Source: Streptomyces sp. WP-1 (GTDB lineage: Bacteria > Actinomycetota > Actinomycetes > Streptomycetales > Streptomycetaceae). Taken from it: a stretch of 64,000 nucleotides of DNA. Numbering within the stretch: position 1 is the first letter of the stretch; each line of letters opens with the position of its first letter. Below, piece by piece: positions 1 through 8,448 of this stretch. A program made the position numbers and the translations under genes. Under the pieces are notes generated by a model. The model had not been told where the DNA came from. It did no database searches and saw nothing but the letters and a program-made list of their open reading frames with translations. The stretch lies in the NCBI RefSeq assembly GCF_030450125.1, contig NZ_CP123923.1:682001-746000 (forward strand). The letters are read 5' to 3'.

Positions 1-370
1 CACCCGCCCACCAGGGAGAGCTGTGAAGGTCCCGTGAGCACCCACACCCGCACCAGGGCCGCGTGGCCCACGTCCACTGTCACATCACTCGGCCCCCGCC
101 ACATCTCCTGACGGTGCGGGAGCGCGGTCCAAAACCGGCGGACGGTGACGTTCACGGGCGCGGTGTGACCCGGGCGCGGGCGCTGGAGGGGCCGGGTGGG
201 CGGGGGTGTGCCTACGGTGCTTCCAGGAGCGTGGGACGGGAGCGACGGTGGGCGATGCGCGGCGGCGGACGGCCGGACCGCGGGGCGGCGGGCGGCGGGC
301 GGGGCTCGGCAGCAGGCCCGCGTACTCCGTACGGCTCGCGGCCTCCCCGCGTCCCGAGCCGTCGGAGCCG
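1..370. other. Left-end intergenic region, no supported gene
   Basis: All three forward frames from the window edge close early (stops near 26, 37 and 111), so at most the extreme 3' tail of a gene outside the window lies here. Longer open frames between 63 and 384 on both strands lack a ribosome site and recognisable protein content. They overlap a GC-rich stretch in which stop-free frames arise by chance. The region probably carries the promoter of the AI-2E-type permease at 371, but I cannot pick out its elements confidently. Confidence 0.5.
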
Positions 371-1414
371 GTGACCGAACGCACCGTGCCCTGGCTGCGC
401 GTCGCCGCGGCCTACGCCTGGCGGCTCATCCTCGTCGGCATCGTCGTCTACGGTGTGTTCGTCGTCCTCGGCAGCTTCCAGCTGATCGCCGTCGCCCTGT
501 TCCTGGCACTGGTCGTCACCTCGGTGCTGCGCCCGCTCGCCGATCTGCTGAACCGGTTCCTGCCGAGGCCGCCGGCCGTCGCCGCCGCGCTGGTCGGCAG
601 CCTGCTGGTGCTGTTCACGCTGCTCGCGCTGGTGGGCAACGCGGTCGCGGGCGAGTCGCCGAAGCTCGCGGGCGAGTTCCGCGGCGGTGTGCACCGGATC
701 GAGGAGTGGCTCCAGCGGCCGCCGTTGCGGCTGAGCCCCGGTCGGCTCACCGCCCTCGAACGCCAATTCACCCACTATCTCGCCGCGCACCGCTCGAACC
801 TGCTCAGCAGTGCCGTCAGCGGCCTCGGCCGGGTGGTGGAGCTGGCGGCGGGCGGGGCCCTGGCGCTGTTCGCCTCGGTGTTCTTCATCCACTCCGGGGA
901 ACGGCTGTGGGCCTGGGCCCGCGAGGAACTGCTGCCGGCCGGGGCGCGTACGGCTTGGGACCGGGCGGGGCGGGCGGCCTGGCGGAGCTTCGCCGGGTAC
1001 ACGCGCGGCATCATCATCGTGGCCGCCACCAACGCCGTCCTGGTGGGCATCGCGCTGCTGTTGCTGCGGGTGCCGCTGGCGCTGCCGCTGACCCTGCTGG
1101 AGTTCTTCGCCGCGTTCGTCCCGCTGGTGGGCTCGCCGGTGGCGCTCGCGGTCGCCACGGTGGTGGCGCTGGCCGGGCGCGGGCCGCTCACCGCCCTGGC
1201 CGTGCTGGCGCTGATCGTGGTGATCGGCCAGCTGGAGGGGCATGTGCTGCATCCCGTGGTGATGAGCTGGGCGGTCCGGCTGCATCCACTGGTCGTCGCC
1301 GTGTCGGTGATCGCGGGCAGCATCGTGGCGGGGGTGATCGGCGCGATCGTCGCGGTTCCGCTGATCTCGGTGGTGTGGGCGGTGCTGCGGGCGCTGCGGG
1401 CCGTACCGCCCTGA
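371..1414 (+). CDS. AI-2E family transporter (PerM-like permease)
   Basis: Predicted polytopic inner-membrane protein of 347 residues in the AI-2E/PerM exporter family. The N-terminus (residues 8-60) has paired hydrophobic segments. A soluble amphipathic stretch follows (about 90-160), then a C-terminal bundle of hydrophobic helices with repeated G/A/V-rich segments and a helical-hairpin region around FFAAFVPLVGSPVAL, the typical family layout. The GTG start at 371 was chosen because the hydrophobic domain begins directly after it; the 55 upstream in-frame residues are low-complexity R/G/A and non-coding in character. The transported substrate is unknown; members export quorum signals or act as Na+/H+ antiporters. 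It stands alone on the plus strand, followed by an inverted repeat. Confidence 0.85.
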   Translation: MTERTVPWLRVAAAYAWRLILVGIVVYGVFVVLGSFQLIAVALFLALVVTSVLRPLADLLNRFLPRPPAVAAALVGSLLVLFTLLALVGNAVAGESPKLAGEFRGGVHRIEEWLQRPPLRLSPGRLTALERQFTHYLAAHRSNLLSSAVSGLGRVVELAAGGALALFASVFFIHSGERLWAWAREELLPAGARTAWDRAGRAAWRSFAGYTRGIIIVAATNAVLVGIALLLLRVPLALPLTLLEFFAAFVPLVGSPVALAVATVVALAGRGPLTALAVLALIVVIGQLEGHVLHPVVMSWAVRLHPLVVAVSVIAGSIVAGVIGAIVAVPLISVVWAVLRALRAVPP

Positions 1415-1443
1415 GTGGCACCCGCCTGACCCGAACACGGGAT

Positions 1444-1465
1444 CACCTGTTCCCTCGAACAGGTG
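1444..1465. promoter_or_regulatory. Perfect 9-bp inverted repeat downstream of the permease
   Basis: CACCTGTTC and GAACAGGTG are perfect inverted arms separated by CCTC. The site lies 30 bp after the permease stop and about 125 bp before the micropeptide gene. It could be a rho-independent terminator without a T-run, as is common in Streptomyces, or an operator for the downstream transcript. The GTTC-N4-GAAC order is the opposite of a LexA box, so it is not an SOS site. Confidence 0.5.
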
Positions 1466-1589
1466 GACGTCGTTCATCAGAGCGCCTTGGCTACTCCGAC
1501 CGGGTGATACTTACGGTGTGCGAGTGACGGGCTGCAGACCGTGTTCGAGCACAGGTCCCACGAGAAACATCGCAAGGAGCGACACGACC

Positions 1590-1649
1590 ATGAACATCCT
1601 CACGAACGTCCTCGCCGGTCTCGTCCACCTCGTCGGGTGGCTGGTCTGA
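1590..1649 (+). CDS. 19-residue hydrophobic micropeptide
   Basis: The reading frame encodes MNILTNVLAGLVHLVGWLV and then TGA. It starts 10 nt after a strong AAGGAG ribosome site (1574-1579) and is followed within 24 bp by a perfect 15-bp-stem terminator. The peptide is an uninterrupted amphipathic or membrane-spanning helix with no charge except a central His. It resembles type I toxin peptides or phenol-soluble-modulin-like peptides in size and character, but I do not recognise a named family. A weak promoter-like pair (TTGGCT near 1487, TACGGT near 1512) lies upstream. The compact unit of ribosome site, peptide and terminator makes a real monocistronic gene or a translated small RNA likely. 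The function is not known. Confidence 0.55.
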   Translation: MNILTNVLAGLVHLVGWLV

Positions 1650-1672
1650 CGCCGCGGGGCGTGTGAAGAAGA

Positions 1673-1709
1673 GCGGCGCCGCCTCCTCGTCCCAAGGAGG
1701 CGGCGCCGC
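1673..1709 (+). terminator. Strong 15-bp-stem terminator after the micropeptide
   Basis: Perfect inverted arms of 15 bp (1673-1687 and 1695-1709), entirely GC-rich, enclose a 7-nt loop. There is no T-tract, as is usual in Streptomyces. It separates the micropeptide unit from the FUSC gene at 1739. Confidence 0.8.
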
Positions 1710-1738
1710 CGTCGTACGGCCCGAGGACTCGAACGACT

Positions 1739-2935
1739 GTGCGTAACCCGCGGCCCTCTGGTCACCCGTGCCCCATGCGAAATGGCCGTTCGGAACACGC
1801 CGTACGACGGGCGATCCGCGCCGCCCGGCTCGATCTGTCAGCCGCGGCGGGGAGTCTGCGCCGGGCCTGTGCCGGGCCCGGACGGGAGCGGGATCTGACC
1901 GCGCAGGCGCTGAAGGCGGCGCTGGCCGCGTGGCTGACCTGGATGATCGCGGGCTGGTGGCTGCACACGCCGGTGGCGTTCGTCGCGCCCTGGGTCGCGG
2001 TGGTCCTGGTGGAGTCCACGGTCTACCGGTCCCTCGCGCACGGCCTCCAGCAGCTCGGGGCGCTCACCGCGGGCACGGTCACCGCCACCGCGGTCGGCCT
2101 GGTGCTGCACAGCACGGCCGTGGCGATGGCCGTGGTACTGCCGCTCGGGCTGCTGCTCGGGCACTGGCGGCGCCTGGGCAACCAGGGCATCTACGCGGCC
2201 ACGGGTGCCCTGTTCGTCCTCACCGACGGCGCGGTCACCGTCACCACCTCCGCCTTCCGGATCGCGGCCGCGCTCTTCGGCGCGGGGGTCGGCATCGCCG
2301 TGAACGCGCTGGTCCGCCCGCCGCTGTATCTGCGCGACACCCGGGCCGTGCTGCGGGACGCGACCGAGGAGACCCACGACATCCTGCACGCGGTGGCCGA
2401 CGGGCTGGCCTCGGGACGCTGGGACGCCGAGGAGGCGGGCACCTGGCACGAACGGGCGCTGCGGCTGCACCGGCGCGTGGACGAGGCCCGCGCGTCGGTC
2501 GAGTGGAGCCGCGAGAGCCTGCGCGGCAACATGCGCCGCCGCGGTGCCGTGCCGGCGCCCGGCAAGGGGTACGACGACGCCCTCGCGGTGCTGGACTACG
2601 CGGCCGTACACACGGCCGGGGTGACCCGCACGGTCCTGGAGGTCACCGCCGAGGACCGCGCGGTACCCCGCCCGCACCCCGAACTCGCCCTCAGCTACGC
2701 CCGGTTCCTGTGCCGTACCGCCCGCGCCCTGCGCCTGTACAGCCACAGCCGCTTCGACGCCGCCCACGAGGACGAGCTGCGCGCCGAGGTGACCGGGCTG
2801 CGCGACAATCTCGACACCCTGCGCCAGGAGCTGGCCCGCTCCACGACGGACCACCCCGACGACATCGCCACCTACGGCACGCTCCTCGCCCAGGCCAACC
2901 GTCTGGCCGACCAGCTCCTGGCCTCCACCGCGTGA
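1739..2935 (+). CDS. FUSC family membrane protein
   Basis: 398-residue protein related to the FUSC/aromatic acid exporter family. Residues about 50-200 hold five to six hydrophobic segments beginning LKAALAAWLTWMIAGWW, with the VAPWVAVVLVES stretch typical of the family's first domain. The C-terminal half is soluble and helical, rich in charged residues (LHRRVDEARASVEWSRESLR), the cytosolic domain of such transporters. The GTG at 1739 follows GAGGA with an 11-nt spacer; an in-frame ATG at 1775 has no ribosome site. Presumed to export small aromatic or toxic acids. It is convergent with the MOSC-like region. Confidence 0.75.
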   Translation: MRNPRPSGHPCPMRNGRSEHAVRRAIRAARLDLSAAAGSLRRACAGPGRERDLTAQALKAALAAWLTWMIAGWWLHTPVAFVAPWVAVVLVESTVYRSLAHGLQQLGALTAGTVTATAVGLVLHSTAVAMAVVLPLGLLLGHWRRLGNQGIYAATGALFVLTDGAVTVTTSAFRIAAALFGAGVGIAVNALVRPPLYLRDTRAVLRDATEETHDILHAVADGLASGRWDAEEAGTWHERALRLHRRVDEARASVEWSRESLRGNMRRRGAVPAPGKGYDDALAVLDYAAVHTAGVTRTVLEVTAEDRAVPRPHPELALSYARFLCRTARALRLYSHSRFDAAHEDELRAEVTGLRDNLDTLRQELARSTTDHPDDIATYGTLLAQANRLADQLLASTA

Positions 2936-2941
2936 GGGCCG

Positions 2942-3444
2942 TCAGATGCCCGCGGCCCGCAGCACCCCGAACTCGGCGGTCCCCACCGCGAGCACCCCGT
3001 CGCTCACCGGGCGGCACCGCACTCCCCCGCCGCCGCGCAGCGCCCGCTGGGCGCCGGGTCCGAGGGTGACGTCCATCCAGGCGCAGGGCCGCGCCGCACC
3101 GCGCACCTCCAGCTCCACCCGGCCGGTGCCGCGGTCGAGGAAGACGGTCGCGCCGATGTGGCCGTCGATGTCGACGCCCCGCAGCAGGACGTTGCGCCGG
3201 GTGAGCAGCAGGCCCGGTTCCGGCGGGCCCCGGTGCGGGAGCCGTTCGGCGGCCATGAGGGTGAGGGAGGCGTTGCGGTGGGCGGGGTGGTTGAAGTGCC
3301 GGTCGCCGACGATGCCGAGGCCCGCGCGCACCCGCACGCTCTCCACCAGTTCCCCGGACGGCAGCTCGGGCACGCCGCGCCCGGGCGGCCGGCGAGCCGG
3401 TGGACCGGGGAGACCAGCAGCTGGAGGATCTCGACGCGTGCCAC
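2942..3444 (-). pseudogene. MOSC-domain protein, broken by a 1-base frameshift
   Basis: The MOSC fold (molybdenum-cofactor sulfurase C-terminal-like) is recognisable when two frames are joined. The N-terminal part begins V-A-R-V-E-I-L-Q-L-L-V-S-P-V-H-R-L-A-G-R-P in one frame. The remainder (RAGLGIVGDRHFNHPAHR, then SLTLMAAERL, then the CAWMDVTLGPGAQRAL block with the conserved Cys) lies in another. The switch falls at the CCCGGG run 3380-3385; one additional base there restores about 167 residues, the normal length for this small family. Start taken as GTG 3444. Members bind sulfur or N-hydroxylated compounds through the conserved Cys; activity here would depend on whether the frameshift is real. 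Confidence 0.6.
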
Positions 3445-3824
3445 GCTTCGAGCCTGCTCGCCGTCCCGCTCCCGGCGATCGAGGAGCACCAGCAGGCCGA
3501 GGGCGCCCGCCGGTTCGATCGGGTTCAGGGCGGGGGTGATCGCGGAGCGGAAGGCGTGGGCGGCCGACAGCGTCTCGCGCACGGCGATGTCGGCGGCCTC
3601 GATGCCCGGCGCGATCCGCAGGCCCCCGCCCGCCCGGGCGTGGTCCGCGAGCGCGGCGCCGGCCGGCCACCGGGTCCGCTCCGGGGTGAGCGCGGCGCGG
3701 AGCCGGTCGAGGGTGGCGATCAGCCTGGGGATGCCCCGGACGACGAAGGTGAACCGGCCGTGCGGGCGATTGACCCGGTGAGCGTCGAAGACGAGCCGGT
3801 GGTCGGTGACATGGAGCCTGTCAC
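3445..3824 (-). pseudogene. Unrecognised coding region with a frameshifted start
   Basis: This stretch has strong coding character (GC-rich third positions) in the frame that runs without a stop into the MOSC N-terminus, but it has no ATG, GTG or TTG at its beginning. A GTG at 3824 preceded by GGGGAGGAAC is a convincing initiation site lying one base out of frame. Adding a base directly after it gives V-T-R-L-H-V-T-D-H-R-L-V-F-D-A and then about 110 more residues (including GRFTFVVRGIP and AFRSAITPALNP). I do not recognise the family. It may be a separate gene or the N-terminal part of one gene fused to the MOSC domain, since no stop separates them. Confidence 0.4.
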
Positions 3825-3907
3825 CGTTCCTCCCCTGGTCGACGGCCGCCCCTGGCGCGGAACGTCGGGCGCGGGGTGACGGCGGCCGCCGACAGCGGGT
3901 CAGCGGG

Positions 3908-4759
3908 TCAGCGGGAGGCGAACGTCTTCAGTTGCGCCGTACTGCCGTTGAAGCGGTCGTGGTCGCCCACGGTCTTGCCGGTGGAGGTGTACTGCCACAT
4001 CGTGTAGTACGCCCAGCCGGCCGGCAGCGTGCCCGCCGTCGAGGCGTAGCGGGCGATCCACAGCGGGTTGGTCGCGCCGAAGCCGCTGTAGTTCCCGGTG
4101 CACGCGGTCCACCAGTTGGTGGCGGTGTAGATCACCGCGGCGCGGCCGGTACGGGCCTTGTAGCGGTTGAGGAAGTCACGGATCCAGGTGACCATCTGGC
4201 TCTTGGTCTTGCCGTAGCAGTCGCCGCCGTACGGGTTCCACTCGATGTCGAGCACCCCGGGGAGCGTCTTGCCGTCCGCCGACCAGCCGCCGCCGTGGTT
4301 CACGAAGTAGTCCGCCTGGGCGGCGCCGCCGGTGCTGTCCGGGGTCGCGAAGTGGTAGGCGCCGCGCACGATGCCGACGTCGTAGGAGCCGGTGTACTGC
4401 TGGTTGAAGTAGGCGTTCTTGTACGAGGTTCCTTCCGTGGCCTTGGTGTACGCCCAGCGCACCCCACTGCCGTACAGGGTCGACCAGGCGACATTGCGCT
4501 GGTAGCTGGAGACGTCCACGCCCTCGGTCTGGCCGGTGCGGGAGTCGGAGAGCGAGTCGGCGGTGGGGGCGGGGGCGACACCGTCGTGGGCGAGCACGCC
4601 CATGCCCATGTAGGCGCTGCCCCGCTCGGGGGTCACGGCGCCGTTCTCTGGCACGGCCGCCGGGACGGACAGGGTGAGGAGGATGCCGGTCAGCACGCCG
4701 GTGACGGTCAGGCGTGAGCGGCCGCGGGAAAGAGCTCTCGAGCTTCGCACGGCTTCCAT
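3908..4759 (-). CDS. Secreted GH25 lysozyme (N-acetylmuramidase)
   Basis: 283-residue precursor. Residues 1-40 form a signal peptide: an Arg-rich start, then a hydrophobic core VTGVLTGILLTLSVPAAV. The mature part opens with TEGVDVSSYQ, carrying the conserved Asp of glycoside hydrolase family 25, and contains YTKATEG, the catalytic DIEW motif (PGVLDIEWNPYG), VIYTATNWW and the terminal MWQYTSTGKTVGDHDRFNGS block. It would cleave the beta-1,4 bond between N-acetylmuramic acid and N-acetylglucosamine in peptidoglycan, in the wall or medium. The ATG at 4759 was chosen as the first start giving a good signal peptide; 4771 is possible. It is a single-gene unit on the minus strand, close to the M1 peptidase. 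Confidence 0.93.
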   Translation of the reverse strand: MEAVRSSRALSRGRSRLTVTGVLTGILLTLSVPAAVPENGAVTPERGSAYMGMGVLAHDGVAPAPTADSLSDSRTGQTEGVDVSSYQRNVAWSTLYGSGVRWAYTKATEGTSYKNAYFNQQYTGSYDVGIVRGAYHFATPDSTGGAAQADYFVNHGGGWSADGKTLPGVLDIEWNPYGGDCYGKTKSQMVTWIRDFLNRYKARTGRAAVIYTATNWWTACTGNYSGFGATNPLWIARYASTAGTLPAGWAYYTMWQYTSTGKTVGDHDRFNGSTAQLKTFASR

Positions 4760-4896
4760 CTGACCCGGCATCGGGCCGTACCGCACGCCGGGTTGCGCCC
4801 AACGATGGCGGCCACCGGCCGGTTTGGTCCATCCGGGTGGCCCGCCGGCCGGTCGCGGGCACCCCTTACGGGGGTCCGCGACCGGCCGGTGGTCCG

Positions 4897-6759
4897 TCAG
4901 CCGTCGATGCGGTGCTGGGTCCAGAAGGAGGTCAGGTCCGTGCTGGTGGCGGCCTGGGCCGCGGCCTTGAACTCGGCCGTGGTGGAGACGCCGTACCAGT
5001 GCGCGGTCGCGTAGTCCTTCAGCAGCTTGGCCATGGCGGTGTCGCCGAGGACGCGCCGGAGGTCGTGCAGGGCGCACTTGCCGTAGCCGTAGACCACGGT
5101 GGAGTAGCGGGAGGAGTGCGCGTCCCAGTACGCCATCGAGTTGGTGATCTTCTCCGTGCTGGAGGCCCAGGAGACGCTGTTCCAGCAGTTGGCGCCGGTG
5201 ATGCCCTGGGCGAGGTCGGTCGAGTAGTCCGCGAACGACTCGTCCAGCCAGGGGTTGTTGTACTCGTCGTCGCCGACGATGCCGTACCACCACTGGTGGG
5301 CGATCTCATGGGTGAGCGCGGTGCTGCTGACCAGGTCGAGGACGAAGCCGGGGTACTCCATTCCGCCGAACCAGTAGTTGTTGTCGAGGACCGCGTCGAG
5401 TTCCCCGTAGGGGTAGGCCCCGAAGCGGCCGGCGTGGGTGTCGACGGCGGACTTGGCGGTGCTGAGCATCGACTGGGCGCTGGAGGAGCTGATGCCGGAC
5501 ACCGAGTAGACGTTGACCGCGACACCGGCCGGTGAGGTGCCGGATATCTTGCTGAAGGGCCCGGCGGCCCAGGCGAAGTCGCGGACCTTGGAGGCGGTGG
5601 CGGTGGTGATCGTACGGCCGCTCGTGCCGGGCGTGTCGGTGGAGGTGCCGGTGGCCGGGACCAGCAGGCTGGTCGGATGGTCGAGGGTGACCTTGAAGTC
5701 GGCGGCCAGCGAGTAGAACGCCTCGCCGTTGTTGGTGTACGGGTCGAGGTGCCAGCCCGCGCCGTCGCGGATCGCGAGGACGGGCAGGGCGTTGCCGATG
5801 AAGCTGTACGCGCCGTCGTGGCCGAAGCGGTCGGCGCCGCTGGGCACGGTGATGCCGAGGTCGAAGCCGATGGTGGCGCTCTGTCCCTGGGCGAGCGGGG
5901 CGGGCAGGGTGATCTTCAGCGCGGTGCAGGCCACGGAGAGGTCGCCCGCGGTGCCGCCGGTGACGTTGGTGACCTTGATGGGCATCGCGGAGCAGGTGCC
6001 GTGGTAGTTGTCCCACAGCCGCAGGTAGACCTCGTTCAGCGCGGTGGCGGAGGCGTTGGTGAAGGTCGCGCTCTCGTGCCCGGTCCAGGCGGTGCCGCTC
6101 GTGTCGCTGCTGAGGTTCACGGTGTAGCCGGGCGCGGCGGGGGTGCGGGTGGTGTCGGTGGCCGGGGGCGCGGTGCCGCCGGAGGTGTCGAGGGCGATGT
6201 CGTCCAGGACGAAGCTGGTCTGGAGACTGGAGTCCTCGGTGCCGGTGAAGGACAGGTTCACCGTCTGCCCGGCGAAGGAGGACACGTCGAACGACTTCTG
6301 CACGAAGCCGGTGTTCTTGTCGAGGTTGGACCAACTGGCCAGCGTGGTGCTGCCGATCTTGGCGGTCAGCTTGTCGTAGGCGGTGCTCGACGTCGTCTCG
6401 GCGGTGTCGATGTGCAGGTAGAAGCTGAGGGTGGCCGTGGCGCACCCGCTCGGGACGGTGACGCTCTGGGTGAGGCTGTCGGTGCGGCTCTTCCCGGTGC
6501 CGTCCAGCCAGGCGTACGAGCTGCCGCCGTGGGGGCTCTGCCCGGTGCGGCTGGTGATCACGGTCGACGGGGACGCGGTCCACGCCGGACTCGCGTTCTC
6601 GAAGCCGCCGTCGGTGACCACCTGGGCGGGCGTGCAGTCGGCGGCCGCACGCGCGGACGCGGTGTGCGCGGCGGCGGGTACGGCCGGGAGGAAGAAGGCG
6701 GCCAGTGCGGCGGCGGTGAGCGCGGCAACACCTGCGGCCTTGTGGGGGGGCGTTCTCAC
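4897..6759 (-). CDS. Secreted M1-family zinc metallopeptidase with N-terminal jelly-roll domain
   Basis: 620 residues. A signal peptide (about 1-35, [23 protein letters not shown]) leads into a beta-sandwich domain (about 40-195, [11 protein letters not shown] through [10 protein letters not shown]), of the kind seen in carbohydrate-binding or cell-surface modules. The aminopeptidase N-like part follows: GGMEYP at 465-470 replaces the usual GAMEN substrate motif, HEIAH at 484-488 supplies two zinc ligands and Glu485, and E507 is the third ligand in the HExxH-18-E arrangement. The GTG start at 6759 has an AGGAG site six bases upstream. It acts outside the cell, probably in peptide nutrition or development. 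Confidence 0.92.
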   Translation of the reverse strand: MRTPPHKAAGVAALTAAALAAFFLPAVPAAAHTASARAAADCTPAQVVTDGGFENASPAWTASPSTVITSRTGQSPHGGSSYAWLDGTGKSRTDSLTQSVTVPSGCATATLSFYLHIDTAETTSSTAYDKLTAKIGSTTLASWSNLDKNTGFVQKSFDVSSFAGQTVNLSFTGTEDSSLQTSFVLDDIALDTSGGTAPPATDTTRTPAAPGYTVNLSSDTSGTAWTGHESATFTNASATALNEVYLRLWDNYHGTCSAMPIKVTNVTGGTAGDLSVACTALKITLPAPLAQGQSATIGFDLGITVPSGADRFGHDGAYSFIGNALPVLAIRDGAGWHLDPYTNNGEAFYSLAADFKVTLDHPTSLLVPATGTSTDTPGTSGRTITTATASKVRDFAWAAGPFSKISGTSPAGVAVNVYSVSGISSSSAQSMLSTAKSAVDTHAGRFGAYPYGELDAVLDNNYWFGGMEYPGFVLDLVSSTALTHEIAHQWWYGIVGDDEYNNPWLDESFADYSTDLAQGITGANCWNSVSWASSTEKITNSMAYWDAHSSRYSTVVYGYGKCALHDLRRVLGDTAMAKLLKDYATAHWYGVSTTAEFKAAAQAATSTDLTSFWTQHRIDG

Positions 6760-6917
6760 ACGCTACTCCTTCGGGGCGGCCGGGGTCCCGGCCTGCTCGA
6801 CGGCCGCCCGGCCGGCTGGGATGCGCCGGGGCGGCCGCGTACGGGGCTTGCGCGAGCGCTGTGCTGAGGAACCGGTCGCCTCCCCCGCTGGGGTCGGGGC
6901 GACGACTGCCGAAAGAG

Positions 6918-6944
6918 TGCCAGATTTGACCCGTCCATGCCAGA
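6918..6944 (-). promoter_or_regulatory. Direct TCTGGCA repeats upstream of the M1 peptidase gene
   Basis: On the minus strand TCTGGCA occurs twice (6944-6938 and 6924-6918), 20 bp apart start to start, about two helical turns, at 160-185 bp before the M1 peptidase start. The rest of the 6771-7080 gap shows no gene on either strand. The pair could be a regulator site of AdpA type, whose consensus begins TGGC, but this is only a pattern match. Confidence 0.3.
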
Positions 6945-7080
6945 CGGTTCCGTCGGTTCGGCCTGGGAAGGGTGGGAGAGGAGGGGCCGGCGGACGTGAC
7001 CCCGGGGCCGGGCGGGCGCGGTTGAGCCGCCCGGCCACCGCCCGCCAAAGGACGGCCGGCGGCCGGGCGGCCCGGTCGGG

Positions 7081-7737
7081 TCAGTGCCGCTGCACGGTCA
7101 GCAGCACCGCGCGCAGGCGGTCGCCCGACGGCGCGGGCCAGCCCGTGGCGACATGGCCGAGGCAGGGCGTCGCCGGGACCGGGGGGTTCTGGTCCGCCGG
7201 GGCGAGGACGCGGTGCAGGCGCAGGGCGGTGCCGTGCGGGGTGGGCAGATGGGTGCCGTCCGCGTCGTCGACCGGGGTCGGGGTGAAGGCCACCGGGGTG
7301 AACGGGGCGCCGGTGTAGGCGTGCGTCACCTCGTGGTCCGGGAAGTCGGTGATGCTCTGCGCCATCGCCTGCGTCTCACCCGCGAGGAGCCGCAGCAGCT
7401 CGGTGACCAGCACCGGGTCGCGCATGCCGTCGTACGCCCAGCGCCTGCCCAGGACGCCGTGCTCCATCGTGCCGACGAGCGCGTGCTCGGCGCCCTCCAG
7501 CGGCGTGCCCCGGTAGCTCAGCGGCACCAGGTACGCGGTCCGCTCGGGGCTCGTGGTGTCGGTGGCGATCATGATCTCGATGCCGACCTCGCCCTCGGGG
7601 TCGTCGAGCCGGAAGCCGCCGGTCTTCTCCAGGACGGGGGTGCCGGAACCGCCGCGGTACCACGGGCGGGTGGGCAGCCACTCGGCGAGCAGTTCGGCCT
7701 TGGAGGGGGTGAGGGTCGTGTGGTGGATGACGGCCAT
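7081..7737 (-). CDS. Stand-alone maltokinase N-terminal cap-like domain protein
   Basis: 218 residues beginning MAVIHHTTLTPSKAELLAEWLPTRPW, the signature of the cap domain that normally precedes the kinase domain in actinobacterial maltokinases. No kinase domain follows: the protein ends after HVATGWPAPSGDRLRAVLLTVQRH. Members of this stand-alone group are usually annotated by homology only and their activity is unknown. The start has GGGGAGACC upstream. It sits just downstream of the exopolysaccharide locus on the same strand, separated by 39 bp, so co-transcription is possible but not required. It may bind a sugar or act as a regulatory partner. Confidence 0.75.
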   Translation of the reverse strand: MAVIHHTTLTPSKAELLAEWLPTRPWYRGGSGTPVLEKTGGFRLDDPEGEVGIEIMIATDTTSPERTAYLVPLSYRGTPLEGAEHALVGTMEHGVLGRRWAYDGMRDPVLVTELLRLLAGETQAMAQSITDFPDHEVTHAYTGAPFTPVAFTPTPVDDADGTHLPTPHGTALRLHRVLAPADQNPPVPATPCLGHVATGWPAPSGDRLRAVLLTVQRH

Positions 7738-7776
7738 GAGGTGGTGGTCTCCCCGGTGTGAGCGTGCTGATCGCGC

Positions 7777-8448
7777 TCAGCCTCGCACACCGTCCGCGAA
7801 CTCCAGCGCGGGACTCAACGCCGCCCAAGGGTTGGGTCCTTCACCGGTCACCGGCCCGCACACCCCGGCCCCCCGCTCCCGCGCGGTGCGCACGGCGAGC
7901 GGTACCAGGGCGGCGGGGACGCCGTACACCAGATGGCAGATCCGGTCGGGTGGCTGACGCGCGACCCAGGTCGGCCGGGTGAACGCGGAGACGTACGTCG
8001 ACCAGTGTCCCTCGAACGTGACGGTGAGATCGGCGAGCCGGGCGTACCCGGGCGCCGGGTGGACGCCGGGGTTGAGCACCACGGTGCCGGTGCCGAGCCG
8101 CCGCAGCTCCCGGACCAGCCGGCGGCAGTCGGGCAGCCCCTCGGCGGTCGCGGTGACCCGGTCGAGGAAGCAGCCGTCGGTGCGGTACCAGAGCCGGTGC
8201 CGGCGCACGTCCTCGGTGATCGCGGCCCGCTCCCGCGTCCCGTAGTCGGTGTCGACGTAGCCGAGCAGCCGGGCGCCCGCCGTGCGCAGCGCCTGTGCCG
8301 CCGCCGTGTACGCGGGGTCGGGCGCGGCGCCGGGCCCGCTCGCGGGGTTGAGGACGACGGCCCAGGTGCGGGCCGCCGCCGTGATCAGCCGGTGCCAGGC
8401 GCCGGGGTCCTGAGCCGGATGCACGTACAGCGGTATCAGCAGGCTCAT
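7777..8448 (-). CDS. Spherulin-4 (GH135-like) glycoside hydrolase
   Basis: 223-residue protein with the spherulation-specific family 4 fold. MSLLIPLYVHPAQDPGAWHRL is the first strand; LGYVDTDYGTR carries the conserved Asp/Tyr/Arg set; WYRTDGCFLDRV is the second acidic signature; TVVLNPG follows. No signal peptide is evident, unlike the fungal secreted homologue Sph3, which cleaves galactosaminogalactan. The ATG at 8448 overlaps the stop of the epimerase gene by 4 bp (ATGA), indicating translational coupling and placing it last in the polysaccharide operon. Expected role: trimming or editing an N-acetylhexosamine polymer, or acting on a lipid-linked intermediate in the cytoplasm. Confidence 0.82.
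   Translation of the reverse strand: MSLLIPLYVHPAQDPGAWHRLITAAARTWAVVLNPASGPGAAPDPAYTAAAQALRTAGARLLGYVDTDYGTRERAAITEDVRRHRLWYRTDGCFLDRVTATAEGLPDCRRLVRELRRLGTGTVVLNPGVHPAPGYARLADLTVTFEGHWSTYVSAFTRPTWVARQPPDRICHLVYGVPAALVPLAVRTARERGAGVCGPVTGEGPNPWAALSPALEFADGVRG

Noticed and set aside
63..384. Two overlapping short open frames near the left end
   Set aside because: They lack ribosome sites, have low-complexity Arg/Gly/Pro composition and overlap each other on opposite strands.
1444..1465. LexA box
   Set aside because: The dyad reads GTTC-N4-GAAC, the reverse of the GAAC-N4-GTTC order of LexA sites.
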